Assembly: GCA_003132865.1 (NCBI GenBank)
Contig: PKYZ01000152.1
Coordinates: 38,888 to 45,585 of the forward strand
Direction of reading: 5' to 3'
Source: Bryobacterales bacterium
GTDB lineage: Bacteria > Acidobacteriota > Terriglobia > Bryobacterales > Bryobacteraceae
DNA length: 6,698 nucleotides
Shown piece by piece: positions 1 to 6,497 of this stretch. Under the pieces are notes generated by a model that made no database searches, had not been told where the DNA came from, and saw only the letters and a program-made list of their open reading frames with translations. Within the stretch, counting starts at the first letter, position 1. Every line of letters begins with the position of its first letter. Position numbers and translations under genes: made by a program.

Positions 1-153
1 GCGGCCGATTGCGTCCCGGAGGGCCGACAACTCGGCCGGGTAACTATCGCGGAACATGTTGACCAGCTCCTGAAACAGGTCCTTGTCGCCATCGACGATG
101 GAAAGCGCTTCCGCCGGATCGAAGACCGGAGTCATACTGTTCTTATCGTCCAT
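1..153 (-). CDS. HPt (histidine phosphotransfer) domain protein, N-terminal part, cut by the window edge
   Basis: Fifty-one codons are visible, starting at ATG 151-153 and running off the left edge. The peptide begins MDDKNSMTPVFDPAEALS and continues with IVDGDKDLFQELVNMF and a DSYPAEL stretch. This is the usual opening of an HPt four-helix bundle: a short leader, then an FD-x-x-x-A-L helix, a GD turn, and a helix with ELV-x-x-F. HPt proteins carry phosphate from a REC domain of a hybrid kinase to the REC domain of a response regulator. The phospho-accepting histidine (usually AHxLKG) should lie just past the edge, so activity cannot be judged. An in-frame ATG at 133-135 is a possible alternative start; the upstream ATG has AAGG only 3 bases before it, which is close. 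The gene is divergent from the REC-GGDEF-EAL gene, which fits a shared pathway. It could instead be the N-terminus of a larger protein that opens with an HPt domain. Confidence 0.7.
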   Translation of the reverse strand, partial: MDDKNSMTPVFDPAEALSIVDGDKDLFQELVNMFRDSYPAELSALRDAIGR

Positions 154-254
154 CAGCCTTAGGATCGTCGGAATGCGAGGGGTACTTTAGTCCCCTCCAG
201 GATTGGCCCTTCCCGTCCGATTAATAGTGCAGCGGCTTAGGGCCGCTTAGGCAC
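154..254. promoter_or_regulatory. Divergent intergenic region between the HPt gene and the REC-GGDEF-EAL gene
   Basis: This 101-base gap must hold the start signals for both outward-facing genes. It contains a perfect 6-base inverted repeat, GAGGGG (177-182) and CCCCTC (192-197), around a 9-base AT-richer centre. It also holds a tandem direct repeat, GCGGCTTAGG (232-241) then GCCGCTTAGG (242-251), 9 of 10 bases equal. CTTAGG occurs a third time at 158-163 next to the HPt start. The first repeat and the start of the second can also fold as GCGGC-TTAGG-GCCGC, which would sit over the ribosome-binding area of the plus-strand gene. TAATAG at 222-227 resembles a -10 box, but no good -35 lies at the right distance. 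The region is certain to be intergenic; regulator binding is a guess. Confidence 0.45.
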
Positions 255-2033
255 ATGAGAGTTCTTGTGGCGGAGGACAACCCGGTTATACAGAATCTGC
301 TGCGGAGCCTGTTGACCAAATGGAATTACGAGGTGGTGTTGGCGCGCAGCGGCGCGGAGGCCTGGGATCTGCTGCAGAATGACGCCAGCACGCGGCTGGC
401 GATTCTGGACTGGATGATGCCCGGACTGGACGGGATCGAAGTCTGCCGCCGGGTGCGGGCGCAGAAGGGGAACCGCTACGTCTACGTGATTCTGCTCTCG
501 GCGCGGTCGGAGCAGGAAGACATTGTGGAGGCGCTGGAGGCGGGAGCCGACGACTACATCACCAAGCCGTTTCACGCGGGTGAACTGCGCGCGCGTGTGC
601 GCTCGGCGGTGCGGGTGGTGCAACTGGAGGAAGACTTGGCGCGCCAGGCGCACTACGATTCGCTGACCGGCTTGCCCAACCGCGTGTTGCTGGCCGACCG
701 GCTGGAGCAAGCGCTGCTGCGCGCCAACAGGCACGCGGAAATGGTGGGATTCTTTTACATCGATCTGGACCGCTTCAAGGTCGTCAACGACAGCTTGGGG
801 CATGCGGCGGGCGATGCGCTGCTGCAAGCGCTGGCGTTGCGGCTGAAGACCTGCGTGCGCGAGTGCGACACGCTGGCGCGGCTGGGCGGCGACGAATTTG
901 CGCTGGTGGCGGTCGGCCTGGAGAACGCCGCAGAAGCGGCCGCTATTTCGTCGCGGATACTGCGTTCCCTGGAGGCTCCTTTTGAGATTGGGGGCCGCCA
1001 ATTGCGGGTCACGGCAAGCATTGGTGCGACCATCTATCCGCAGGATGGCGGGGACACATGCAGTCTGCAGCAGAACGCCGATGCGGCCATGTACGAGACC
1101 AAGCGGCGGACGCGCAACGGATGCGAGTTCTTTCATGCCGACATGGGCGATGCCTCGCGGCGGCAGCTCGATATGGAACAGAGGCTGGCATGCGCCGTGG
1201 AGAAAGGCGAAATCACGTTGCATTACCAGCCGGTCTACGGGATGGGCGACGGCCGGATCACCGCGCTGGAGGCGCTGGCGCGGTGGAGCAACCCGGCGCT
1301 GGGCGCCGTGCCTCCGCAGGTGTTCATCGCTCTGGCCGAGGAGACCGGGAACATCGTGGCGCTGGGCTCCTGGGTGCTGGCGGAGGCGTGCCGGCAGGCA
1401 CAACAGTGGGCGGAGCAGGGCACGCGGCGGGCCGTTACGGTGAACGTCTCCGCATTGCAACTGGCCGAACTCGGCTTTGGGGACACCGTAGAGCGCACCC
1501 TCCAGAGCACCGGACTGGATCCCCGGCTGCTAAAGCTGGAAGTGACCGAAACGGTGCTGATGCGGGACTTTCAGAAGGTGGGGGCGACCCTCGAGCAACT
1601 GCAGACGATGGGGATTGAGATCTGGGTGGACGATTTTGGCACGGGTTACTCGTGTTTCAGTTACCTGCATCGGCTGCCGGTGGCGACGATCAAGATCGCG
1701 CGCGAGTTTGTGCAGGACATAGGGAAGCACCGAGGGGTCCTGCCGCTGGTGCGGGGCATCGTGACGCTGGCGCACAATCTGGGGCTACAGACGGTGGCCG
1801 AAGGGGTGGAGACCGCGGAGCAGTGGGCCGCCCTCGAAGCCACCGGTTGCGACCAAGTCCAGGGATTTCTGCTGGCGCGGCCCCGGCCGGCCCAGGCGGT
1901 GGACTGGGCGGCAGTGCCTTTCAGGCTGGCCGACAGGAAAGACGATTTCGGAACGTCCCTGGCGCGCCTTCCGGGCTGCGGCACTGAGCCGGCCGAGCTT
2001 CCATCGCCTTTGGTTAAGCTGGGCGCCGGCTGA
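255..2033 (+). CDS. Response regulator with REC, GGDEF and EAL domains (cyclic di-GMP turnover)
   Basis: This cytoplasmic protein of 592 residues joins a phospho-receiver to cyclic di-GMP synthase and phosphodiesterase domains. REC spans about 1-118, with acidic pair E7/D8, phospho-acceptor D52 (LDWMMPGLDG), S82 and K104 (TKPF). A short coiled-coil linker covers about 120-133. GGDEF spans about 135-295: DSLTGLPNR at 135-143, metal residues around YIDLDRFK (169-175), an intact GGDEF at 211-215, and an RxxD inhibitory site (RECD, 202-205) exactly five residues upstream. EAL spans about 310-555: EAL at 339-341, N397 in NVS, E429, DDFGTGYS at 459-466, K480, E516 and Q536 in QGF. The usual KID motif reads KIA (A482), so one conserved acidic residue is missing and the phosphodiesterase may be weak. 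A Pro-rich tail of about 37 residues follows. ATG 255 is chosen because it opens a standard REC strand (MRVLVAEDNP); the AGG only 3 bases before it is a poor ribosome site. It is probably phosphorylated through the neighbouring HPt protein and hybrid kinase. Confidence 0.95.
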   Translation: MRVLVAEDNPVIQNLLRSLLTKWNYEVVLARSGAEAWDLLQNDASTRLAILDWMMPGLDGIEVCRRVRAQKGNRYVYVILLSARSEQEDIVEALEAGADDYITKPFHAGELRARVRSAVRVVQLEEDLARQAHYDSLTGLPNRVLLADRLEQALLRANRHAEMVGFFYIDLDRFKVVNDSLGHAAGDALLQALALRLKTCVRECDTLARLGGDEFALVAVGLENAAEAAAISSRILRSLEAPFEIGGRQLRVTASIGATIYPQDGGDTCSLQQNADAAMYETKRRTRNGCEFFHADMGDASRRQLDMEQRLACAVEKGEITLHYQPVYGMGDGRITALEALARWSNPALGAVPPQVFIALAEETGNIVALGSWVLAEACRQAQQWAEQGTRRAVTVNVSALQLAELGFGDTVERTLQSTGLDPRLLKLEVTETVLMRDFQKVGATLEQLQTMGIEIWVDDFGTGYSCFSYLHRLPVATIKIAREFVQDIGKHRGVLPLVRGIVTLAHNLGLQTVAEGVETAEQWAALEATGCDQVQGFLLARPRPAQAVDWAAVPFRLADRKDDFGTSLARLPGCGTEPAELPSPLVKLGAG

Positions 2034-2042
2034 TCTGCCCGG

Positions 2043-3956
2043 TCAGGGCCGCGCTGCCGTGACGGAGTCGATGGCTGCGAAGAGCTGCGCGGCTTGCACC
2101 GGTTTGGCCACGTAGCCGTCCATGCCGGCGCCCAGGCACTTCTCGCGGTCCCCCTTCATGGCATGGGCGGTCATGGCCAGAATGGGGATATGCGCGCCGG
2201 TGGATTCTTCGCGGGCGCGGATGGCGGCGGCGGCTTCAAAGCCATCCATCTCGGGCATGGAGACATCCATCACCACCAGGTCGAACCCCTGCGTGTCCAG
2301 CATCTCCAGCGCCTGGCGTCCATTCGTGGCGACTGCCACAGTGTGGCCGCGGCGTTCCAGGAGCCGGGAGGCCAGCTTCTGGTTGACGGCGTTGTCTTCG
2401 GCCAGCAGCACCCGCAGGCCGGGATTCGTTTGACGTGGTGCGGGGCCGGCGGCCGGGCAAGGTTTGTCCGCCGCAGCTTTGGTCCCCAGCGCCGCGCGGA
2501 CAGCGTCCAACAGTTGGGCTTGCATGATCGGCTTGGTCAGATAAGCCGCGATGCCCAGTTCCCGGCAGCGCGCCACGTCGCCACTATGACCGGAGGAGGT
2601 CAGCATCATCACGGTGGTGTGGCGCAAGTCCGCTTGTTTCAGCAGCCACTCGACCAGCGCGAAGCCGTCCAGGCCCGGCATCTGCGCATCGACCAGAATC
2701 AGGGAAAAGGGGGTGGCTGGAGGATCGGACTGGCGGAACAAGTCCATGGCCTCCGCTCCGCCGGCCGCCAGGACCGGCTGCATACCCCACCGGTCCAGCA
2801 TCGTTCCCAGAATGCGGCGGTTGGTGGCGTTGTCGTCGACCACGAGGGCGCGCAAGCCGGCCAACCGGACCTGTTCGACAGGTTCGCCGCCGGCGCGGCC
2901 GGGGGCCAGCCCGACTGGCGCGGTGAAATGGAAGCAACTGCCTTTGCCGGGCTGGCTCTCGAGCCACATGCGGCCGCCCATCATGTCGACCAGCCGCGAG
3001 GAGATGGTGAGGCCCAGCCCCGTGCCGCCAAACCTGCGCGTCATGGAGCCATCGGCTTGCGAGAAGGCCTCGAAGATGGTCGCCTGTTTTTCCGGCGCTA
3101 TGCCGATGCCGGTGTCGCGGACCGTGAAGTGCAGCACGGCCCAATCCGGCCCGTGGGATTCTACCTCGACCGCCACCGCCACCTCGCCGCACTCGGTGAA
3201 CTTGACGGCGTTGCCCACCAGGTTAACGACGATCTGGCGCAAACGGCCGGGGTCGGCCACTACTTCCTCCGGCACGCCAGGCTGGATGTCGCAGGTAAGC
3301 TCCAGACCCTTCTGATCGGCCCGCACGGCCAGCGGCCGGACGCAGTGCGCCAAGCGCTCGCGCAACGGAAAGGGGACAGGATCGAGATCCAGCTTGCCAG
3401 CCTCGATTTTGGAGAAATCCAGGATGTCGCCAATGACGCTGAGCAGGGCCTCTCCCGAGCTCCGGACCAGCTCCAGATACTCGCGCTGCTCCGCGGTGAG
3501 TTCGGTATCCAGGGCCAGCTCCGTCATCCCCAGGATGCCGTTCATGGGCGTGCGGATTTCGTGGCGCATATTGGCCAGGAATTCGCTCTTGGCGCGGCTG
3601 GCGTTTTCGGCGGCCTCTTTGGTAGCGCGCAGTTGAGTGATGTCGGTCCCCACGCCCAGGACTTGGCTGACCTTGCCGTTCTGATCGAACAACGGGCACT
3701 TGACCAACTGCAGCCAGCGGACCTGGCCCGTCGCGGTGGTCAACTTCGCTTCGGCAAGGAACTGTTCACGGGAGGTGCGTATCACTTCCAGGTCTTCGTG
3801 GCGGAGATTTTTCGCTACGCCGGCATCCGGAATGAACTCCTCGGCGGTCTTCCCGATCAGATCTTCGATACGCCGGCAATGCGCTTCGGCGAGAGTCCGG
3901 TTGACGAGCGTGAAGCGCCCCTCCAGATCTTTCACGAAGATGTGGTTGGGGGTCAT
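2043..3956 (-). CDS. PAS - histidine kinase - REC - REC hybrid sensor kinase portion (637 residues, fully open)
   Basis: All signalling modules are intact. PAS spans about 1-110 (NHIFVKDLEGRF at the start, GVGTDIT at the end). HisKA spans about 123-188 with phospho-acceptor H132 in NMRHEIRTPMNG, where the more common Ser before His is Arg. HATPase spans about 235-347: N-box N249 (NLVGNAVKFT), G1 DTGIGIAPE at 281-289, F-box IFEAFSQAD, G2 GGTGLGL at 310-316. REC1 spans about 368-490: D374/D375, D423, T453, K475. REC2 spans about 514-632: E520/D521, D564, T596, K618. No HPt domain is fused, so an outside HPt is needed; one is encoded at the left edge. ATG 3954-3956 lies 9 bases after the amber that ends the upstream segment, with TAGGT about 7 bases before it, so reinitiation could yield a soluble kinase. 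In the ancestral protein this was the cytoplasmic half of the propeller sensor. Its stop faces that of the REC-GGDEF-EAL gene 9 bases away. Confidence 0.9.
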   Translation of the reverse strand: MTPNHIFVKDLEGRFTLVNRTLAEAHCRRIEDLIGKTAEEFIPDAGVAKNLRHEDLEVIRTSREQFLAEAKLTTATGQVRWLQLVKCPLFDQNGKVSQVLGVGTDITQLRATKEAAENASRAKSEFLANMRHEIRTPMNGILGMTELALDTELTAEQREYLELVRSSGEALLSVIGDILDFSKIEAGKLDLDPVPFPLRERLAHCVRPLAVRADQKGLELTCDIQPGVPEEVVADPGRLRQIVVNLVGNAVKFTECGEVAVAVEVESHGPDWAVLHFTVRDTGIGIAPEKQATIFEAFSQADGSMTRRFGGTGLGLTISSRLVDMMGGRMWLESQPGKGSCFHFTAPVGLAPGRAGGEPVEQVRLAGLRALVVDDNATNRRILGTMLDRWGMQPVLAAGGAEAMDLFRQSDPPATPFSLILVDAQMPGLDGFALVEWLLKQADLRHTTVMMLTSSGHSGDVARCRELGIAAYLTKPIMQAQLLDAVRAALGTKAAADKPCPAAGPAPRQTNPGLRVLLAEDNAVNQKLASRLLERRGHTVAVATNGRQALEMLDTQGFDLVVMDVSMPEMDGFEAAAAIRAREESTGAHIPILAMTAHAMKGDREKCLGAGMDGYVAKPVQAAQLFAAIDSVTAARP

Positions 3957-3965
3957 ATCGATGAC

Positions 3966-4712
3966 CTACTGCAGGAAGCTCTTTTGCGTTTGCAGATCCC
4001 GCGTGCGTTCGCCGACCATCCGCGCCAATTCGGCGGCGCGCGCGCGCAACCGCCGCGTGTAGAGCCTCTGTCCGGCGAGGGCCGCCAGCAGGAAGAGCAC
4101 CCCCAACGCGCCGCGAAACCAAGCGGTCTGGTAGAAATGGGGGAGCAGAACGAAGGACAGCGAGGCGCCCTCCCGGTTCCATACGCCATCGTCGTTGGCG
4201 GCGATCACGCGGAAGCGGTAATGGCCGGGCGGCAGGTTCGTATAGTAGGCCACGCGGCGCGCGTCCGCATCCACCCAATCGCGGTCATAACCCTCGAGCT
4301 GGACATGGAAGCGCACGCGGGAGGGCACCGACAAGCTCAGGCACGTGTAATGGAATTCCACCTTGTCTTTGCCGGCGGCGATGCGCAGACCCGGGGCCGG
4401 CGAGAGCCTGGCTCCGTCCGCCACCACTTCCTCGATGACCACGGGCGGGATGCGTTCATTGTGCTGCAGGTGCCGGGGGTCGACCACCACAACCCCCTTT
4501 TGGGTGGTGAACCAGAGTCTACCATCCCGGGTGCGCCAGCCGCCGGGCTGCGAGCCCGGGTTGGAAGCTTCGCTGGTTTTCATGCCGTCCGCGGTGTCGT
4601 AGCGCACCGCGCGCACCACGGAGATGCTGCCGTCGCGGAAACCATCCAGATCCAGGCGCGGCGCCATGTAGATGCCGTCCGCGGTACTGATCCAGAGATT
4701 GCCGTCATCGTC
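3966..4712 (-). pseudogene. Segment 4: last two blades, Y_Y_Y domain, membrane helix and coiled coil, ended by amber TAG
   Basis: It opens with blade 13 (DDDGNLWISTADGIYM); the first in-frame ATG is 4665-4667, giving 233 residues. Counting from that ATG, blade 14 lies at about 46-63 (DGRLWFTTQKGVVVV), and the Y_Y_Y domain at about 78-178 with LEGYDRDWVDA and YYTNLPPGHYRFRVIA as its hallmarks. A hydrophobic helix of about 20 residues (184-203) crosses the inner membrane and is followed by Arg residues, then a charged coiled coil to the end (RTRDLQTQKSFLQ). The frame ends at TAG 3966-3968. Without that codon the same frame runs straight through VID into the PAS domain, and family members usually have Gln at this place (FLRQVID), so a CAG to TAG change is the simplest explanation. 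Confidence 0.8.
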
Positions 4713-5968
4713 GGAAGAGCACGCGTGGTGTAGTAGTCGAAGAGTCCGTCTTTTTTCGTGTAATGGGTGACCCGGCCGTCGCGAAGATCGAAGCGGACCA
4801 GTCCGGGAATCCTGCCGCCGAGCCAGAGGCTGCCCCGGCCGTCGGCGGAGATGGAAGTGACCGGGAAGTCGATCTGCTTCTGCCAGGCGCGCTCGGGAGA
4901 TTCACCCTTGGCAAACTTGAACAGCCCCTTTACCGTGCCGAACCACAGCGTGCCGGATGGGTCGCGGTAGATGGTGAAAGTGTAGTTGCCCGGAGTGGAG
5001 AGCGGCGTCGTTTGTCCGCCAATAGTGAGAGGCCGGACTACGCCTTCCCGAAAACGGAGGGCCAGCGTTTCATCGGTGGCGACGATCAGACCCTCGTCGT
5101 CTTCGCCGATAGCTGAAACAAAATGGTGGGCCAGGCGTCCGCCGGAGTACCGGGTGAACTTCCCGTGCCGGTAACGGGTCAAGCCGGCGTTGCCCAGCCA
5201 CAGGCTGCCGTCCTGGCTCTCCAGCATGCCATTGCCATACACATCGGGCAAGCCGTCTCTGGCCGTGAGGGCGGTGACTACGCCGTTCTTGATGCGCGCC
5301 AGTCCGCCGCCGGGGCAAAGCACATAGACGCTGCCATCTCTGGTTTCCACGGCCAAGCTAGTCTGATCGGCGGGGAGGCCCTCTTTTCGGGTGAAAGTCG
5401 TGAGCTTGGTCTTTCGGAAACGGTCCAAACCAGCGGCGGTGCCGACCCACAGGCTGCCTTCCGGGTCTTCATAGAGCGATAGGATTTTGTCGTCGCTCAG
5501 GCGATCGGCGGCGGTGAACGATGAAGTCACGCCCGCGGTGAGGCGGATCAATCCGGCCGCCGTGGTCCCGACCCACAGGTTGCCGTCATGGTCCTTGAGA
5601 ACTGCGTTCACTTCGCCCTGGATTGTTTGGGGCGCCACGGGCCGCAGAAACGGATTGGGCCTTTCCATGAGGAATAGCCCGTTCAAAGCCCCTACCCACA
5701 AATGGCCGCGGTCCTCCTCCAGGGCGCGACTGTTGTACAGGTTTCGAGAGAACTTGGAGAGGCGGCCGTCTTTATAGACCATGAGCGCCGTGGCATCCGC
5801 TACCCAGATAGCGCCCTTCTCCTCCTCCAGCATGCCGTTGATCCAGCCAACATGTTGGCGAATTACCCGCAGCACGCCATTGTTCGGTATGGCATAGAGG
5901 AAATCGTCGGAGCCCACGAAGACCTGGCGCGCCCGGGATTCAAAAAGGACCCGAGTGTCGCCATCGGG
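4713..5968 (-). pseudogene. Segment 3: main propeller body of the broken sensor kinase
   Basis: This long open stretch carries blades 3 to 12. Each blade has the Reg_prop pattern of a DG or EG turn followed by a LWxG-like strand and a GL-x-R/Y-F strand, for example DGNLWVGTTAAGLIRL, EGSLWVGTAAGLDRF, DGSLWLGNAGLTRY and SGTLWFGTVKGLFKF. Gene finders would probably start a 445-residue protein at GTG 5915-5917 inside this segment, but homology extends upstream of that codon (VLFESRARQVFV), so it is not a true start. At the other end, HYTKKDGLFDYYTTRAL is followed by an out-of-phase tail down to 4580, while DDDGNLWISTADGIYM continues in the next frame. The propeller would sit in the periplasm and bind an unknown ligand. 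Confidence 0.8.
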
Positions 5969-6099
5969 CCAGCGGGGCGGGAGGCCGGTAGTCGGAGAAG
6001 GTTCCGTTGCGGTAGATGAGGGTGTGAGAGATGGAGCGCACCAGGAGGTCGCCGCCGGCGCCCAGGCACATCGCCTTCACCGGTTCGGTGAGAGGTGCG
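5969..6099 (-). pseudogene. Segment 2: short propeller piece between the first two frameshifts
   Basis: Homology resumes one base out of phase with segment 1: APLTEPVKAMCLGAGGDLLV, then a stretch ending LIYRNGTFSDYRPPAPL. This is the second blade of the propeller and contains no good start codon of its own. The frame closes at TGA 5940-5942 after an unrelated tail, while the following frame carries on with PDGDTRVLFE. The extra base probably lies in the CTGGCCC run around 5966-5972. The piece is short, and the call rests on its continuity with the segments on both sides. Confidence 0.65.
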
Positions 6100-6357
6100 G
6101 CCGGCGACCACCGGTTCGACCCGCACGAAGCGAACGCCGTCGAACCGCACCAGGCCGGCTGAAGTGCGGAGCCAGAGATAGCCCTCGGGGCTGTGCAGGA
6201 TCTGGTAGACGGCCTCGCCGGGTAGGCCATTCTGCGAGGTCCAGACATCGTGGCCGTATTGGTCGATGTGGAGAGCGGGATCCAGAGCCAGAGTGCTGCC
6301 CGCCGCGTACAGAATCGATGCGAGGAGCGCGCCCGCTCGCAGGTGTAATCGGCCCAT
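6100..6357 (-). pseudogene. Segment 1: signal peptide and first propeller repeat of the broken sensor kinase
   Basis: From ATG 6357 the peptide has a short basic start (MGRLHLR), a hydrophobic stretch (AGALLASILYAAGSTLA) and a likely signal-peptidase cut before LDPALH. It is therefore exported, as expected for a periplasmic sensor. The mature start, followed by DVWTSQNGLP and then EGYLWLRTSAGLVRFDG, is the typical first repeat of this propeller family. Homology in this frame ends after RFVRVEP, near 6112. Beyond that the open frame runs on out of phase to 5863 with an Arg/Pro-rich sequence unlike any propeller. If translated as it stands, the product would be about 164 residues with only about the first 86 meaningful. 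Confidence 0.75.
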
Positions 6358-6497
6358 AACGTAGCGCCTCAAACGGGGCACTTCATCTATCGGCTGGAGG
6401 CGGGTCCGTCTTTAATTAGCGGTCCGGGGGCGCATCGTAGCTCGCCGTGGCTTTACCCGCAAGCGGGTACCCTGGTGGCTGGTGGTTGTGCGGCGGG
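6358..6497. other. Spacer between the ABC permease gene and the propeller sensor locus
   Basis: These 140 bases hold the leader of the sensor locus, including GAGG 9 bases before ATG 6357, and the downstream part of the permease gene. An AT-rich spot (TTTAATTAG, about 6411-6419) could belong to a promoter for the minus strand, but I cannot pair convincing -35 and -10 boxes. CTGGTGG is repeated twice in tandem at 6472-6485. No coding sequence is supported here; the open frame that crosses it on the minus strand has no recognisable content. Confidence 0.4.
6454..6469 (-). terminator. Hairpin downstream of the ABC permease, possible weak terminator
   Basis: TACCCGC and GCGGGTA form a perfect 7-base inverted repeat around two bases (in practice six pairs and a 4-base loop). 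It starts 28 bases past the permease stop. No T-run follows on either strand, so it is not a standard intrinsic terminator; it may slow polymerase or protect the 3' end. Confidence 0.3.

Larger units (their letters stand above)
2043..6357 (-). pseudogene. Giant propeller hybrid sensor histidine kinase, broken by three frameshifts and one amber codon
   Basis: One ancestral gene explains this whole stretch. The order is signal peptide, 14 Reg_prop-like repeats (two seven-bladed propellers), Y_Y_Y domain, one membrane helix, coiled coil, PAS, HisKA, HATPase, REC and REC. This matches the one-piece hybrid two-component systems of Bacteroidota and Acidobacteriota, which sense a ligand in the periplasm and signal inward. 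The frame changes near 6096-6115 (one extra base), near 5965-5975 (one extra base) and near 4713-4726 (one base missing); TAG 3966-3968 interrupts just before PAS. The length of 4315 bases becomes 4314 after these corrections, a whole number of codons (1437 residues plus stop). Start ATG 6355-6357 is preferred over GTG 6379-6381 because GAGG lies 9 bases before it. The good state of every segment argues for recent damage or sequence errors rather than old decay. Confidence 0.8.

Noticed and set aside
199..227. A sigma-70 type promoter for the GGDEF-EAL gene (TTGGCC and TAATAG)
   Set aside because: The two boxes are only 13 bases apart, too close for a standard promoter, so it is not called as a separate site.
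237..1460. A 407-codon minus-strand open frame opposite the REC-GGDEF-EAL gene
   Set aside because: It is antisense to clearly homologous REC, GGDEF and EAL sequence and rich in Arg, Gln and His without any motif, so it is a shadow frame.
3966..3968. TAG read as pyrrolysine or as part of an altered genetic code
   Set aside because: Nothing else in the window suggests recoding: the permease itself ends with TAG, and the simplest explanation is a CAG to TAG change at a Gln position.
2094..4733. An 879-codon open frame on the plus strand, opposite the hybrid kinase
   Set aside because: It mirrors the codon structure of the real minus-strand gene. Its product is rich in His, Arg, Gln and Gly with no domain, it crosses unrelated domains of the real gene, and it is the expected shadow in GC-rich DNA.
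4580..5917. A free-standing 445-residue propeller protein starting at GTG 5917
   Set aside because: Homology extends upstream of the GTG in the same frame, and the last 45 or so residues (past 4713) are out of phase while the true sequence continues in the next frame.
4705..6115. Programmed frameshifting as a way to read the whole propeller
   Set aside because: Three separate shifts of mixed direction would be needed. None has a classical slippery heptamer with a following structure that I can see, and an amber still remains.
5863..6381. A single 172-residue protein starting at GTG 6381
   Set aside because: GTG 6379-6381 has no ribosome site while ATG 6357 has GAGG at 9 bases. After about 6112 the translation loses all propeller character, so the tail is out-of-phase run-on.
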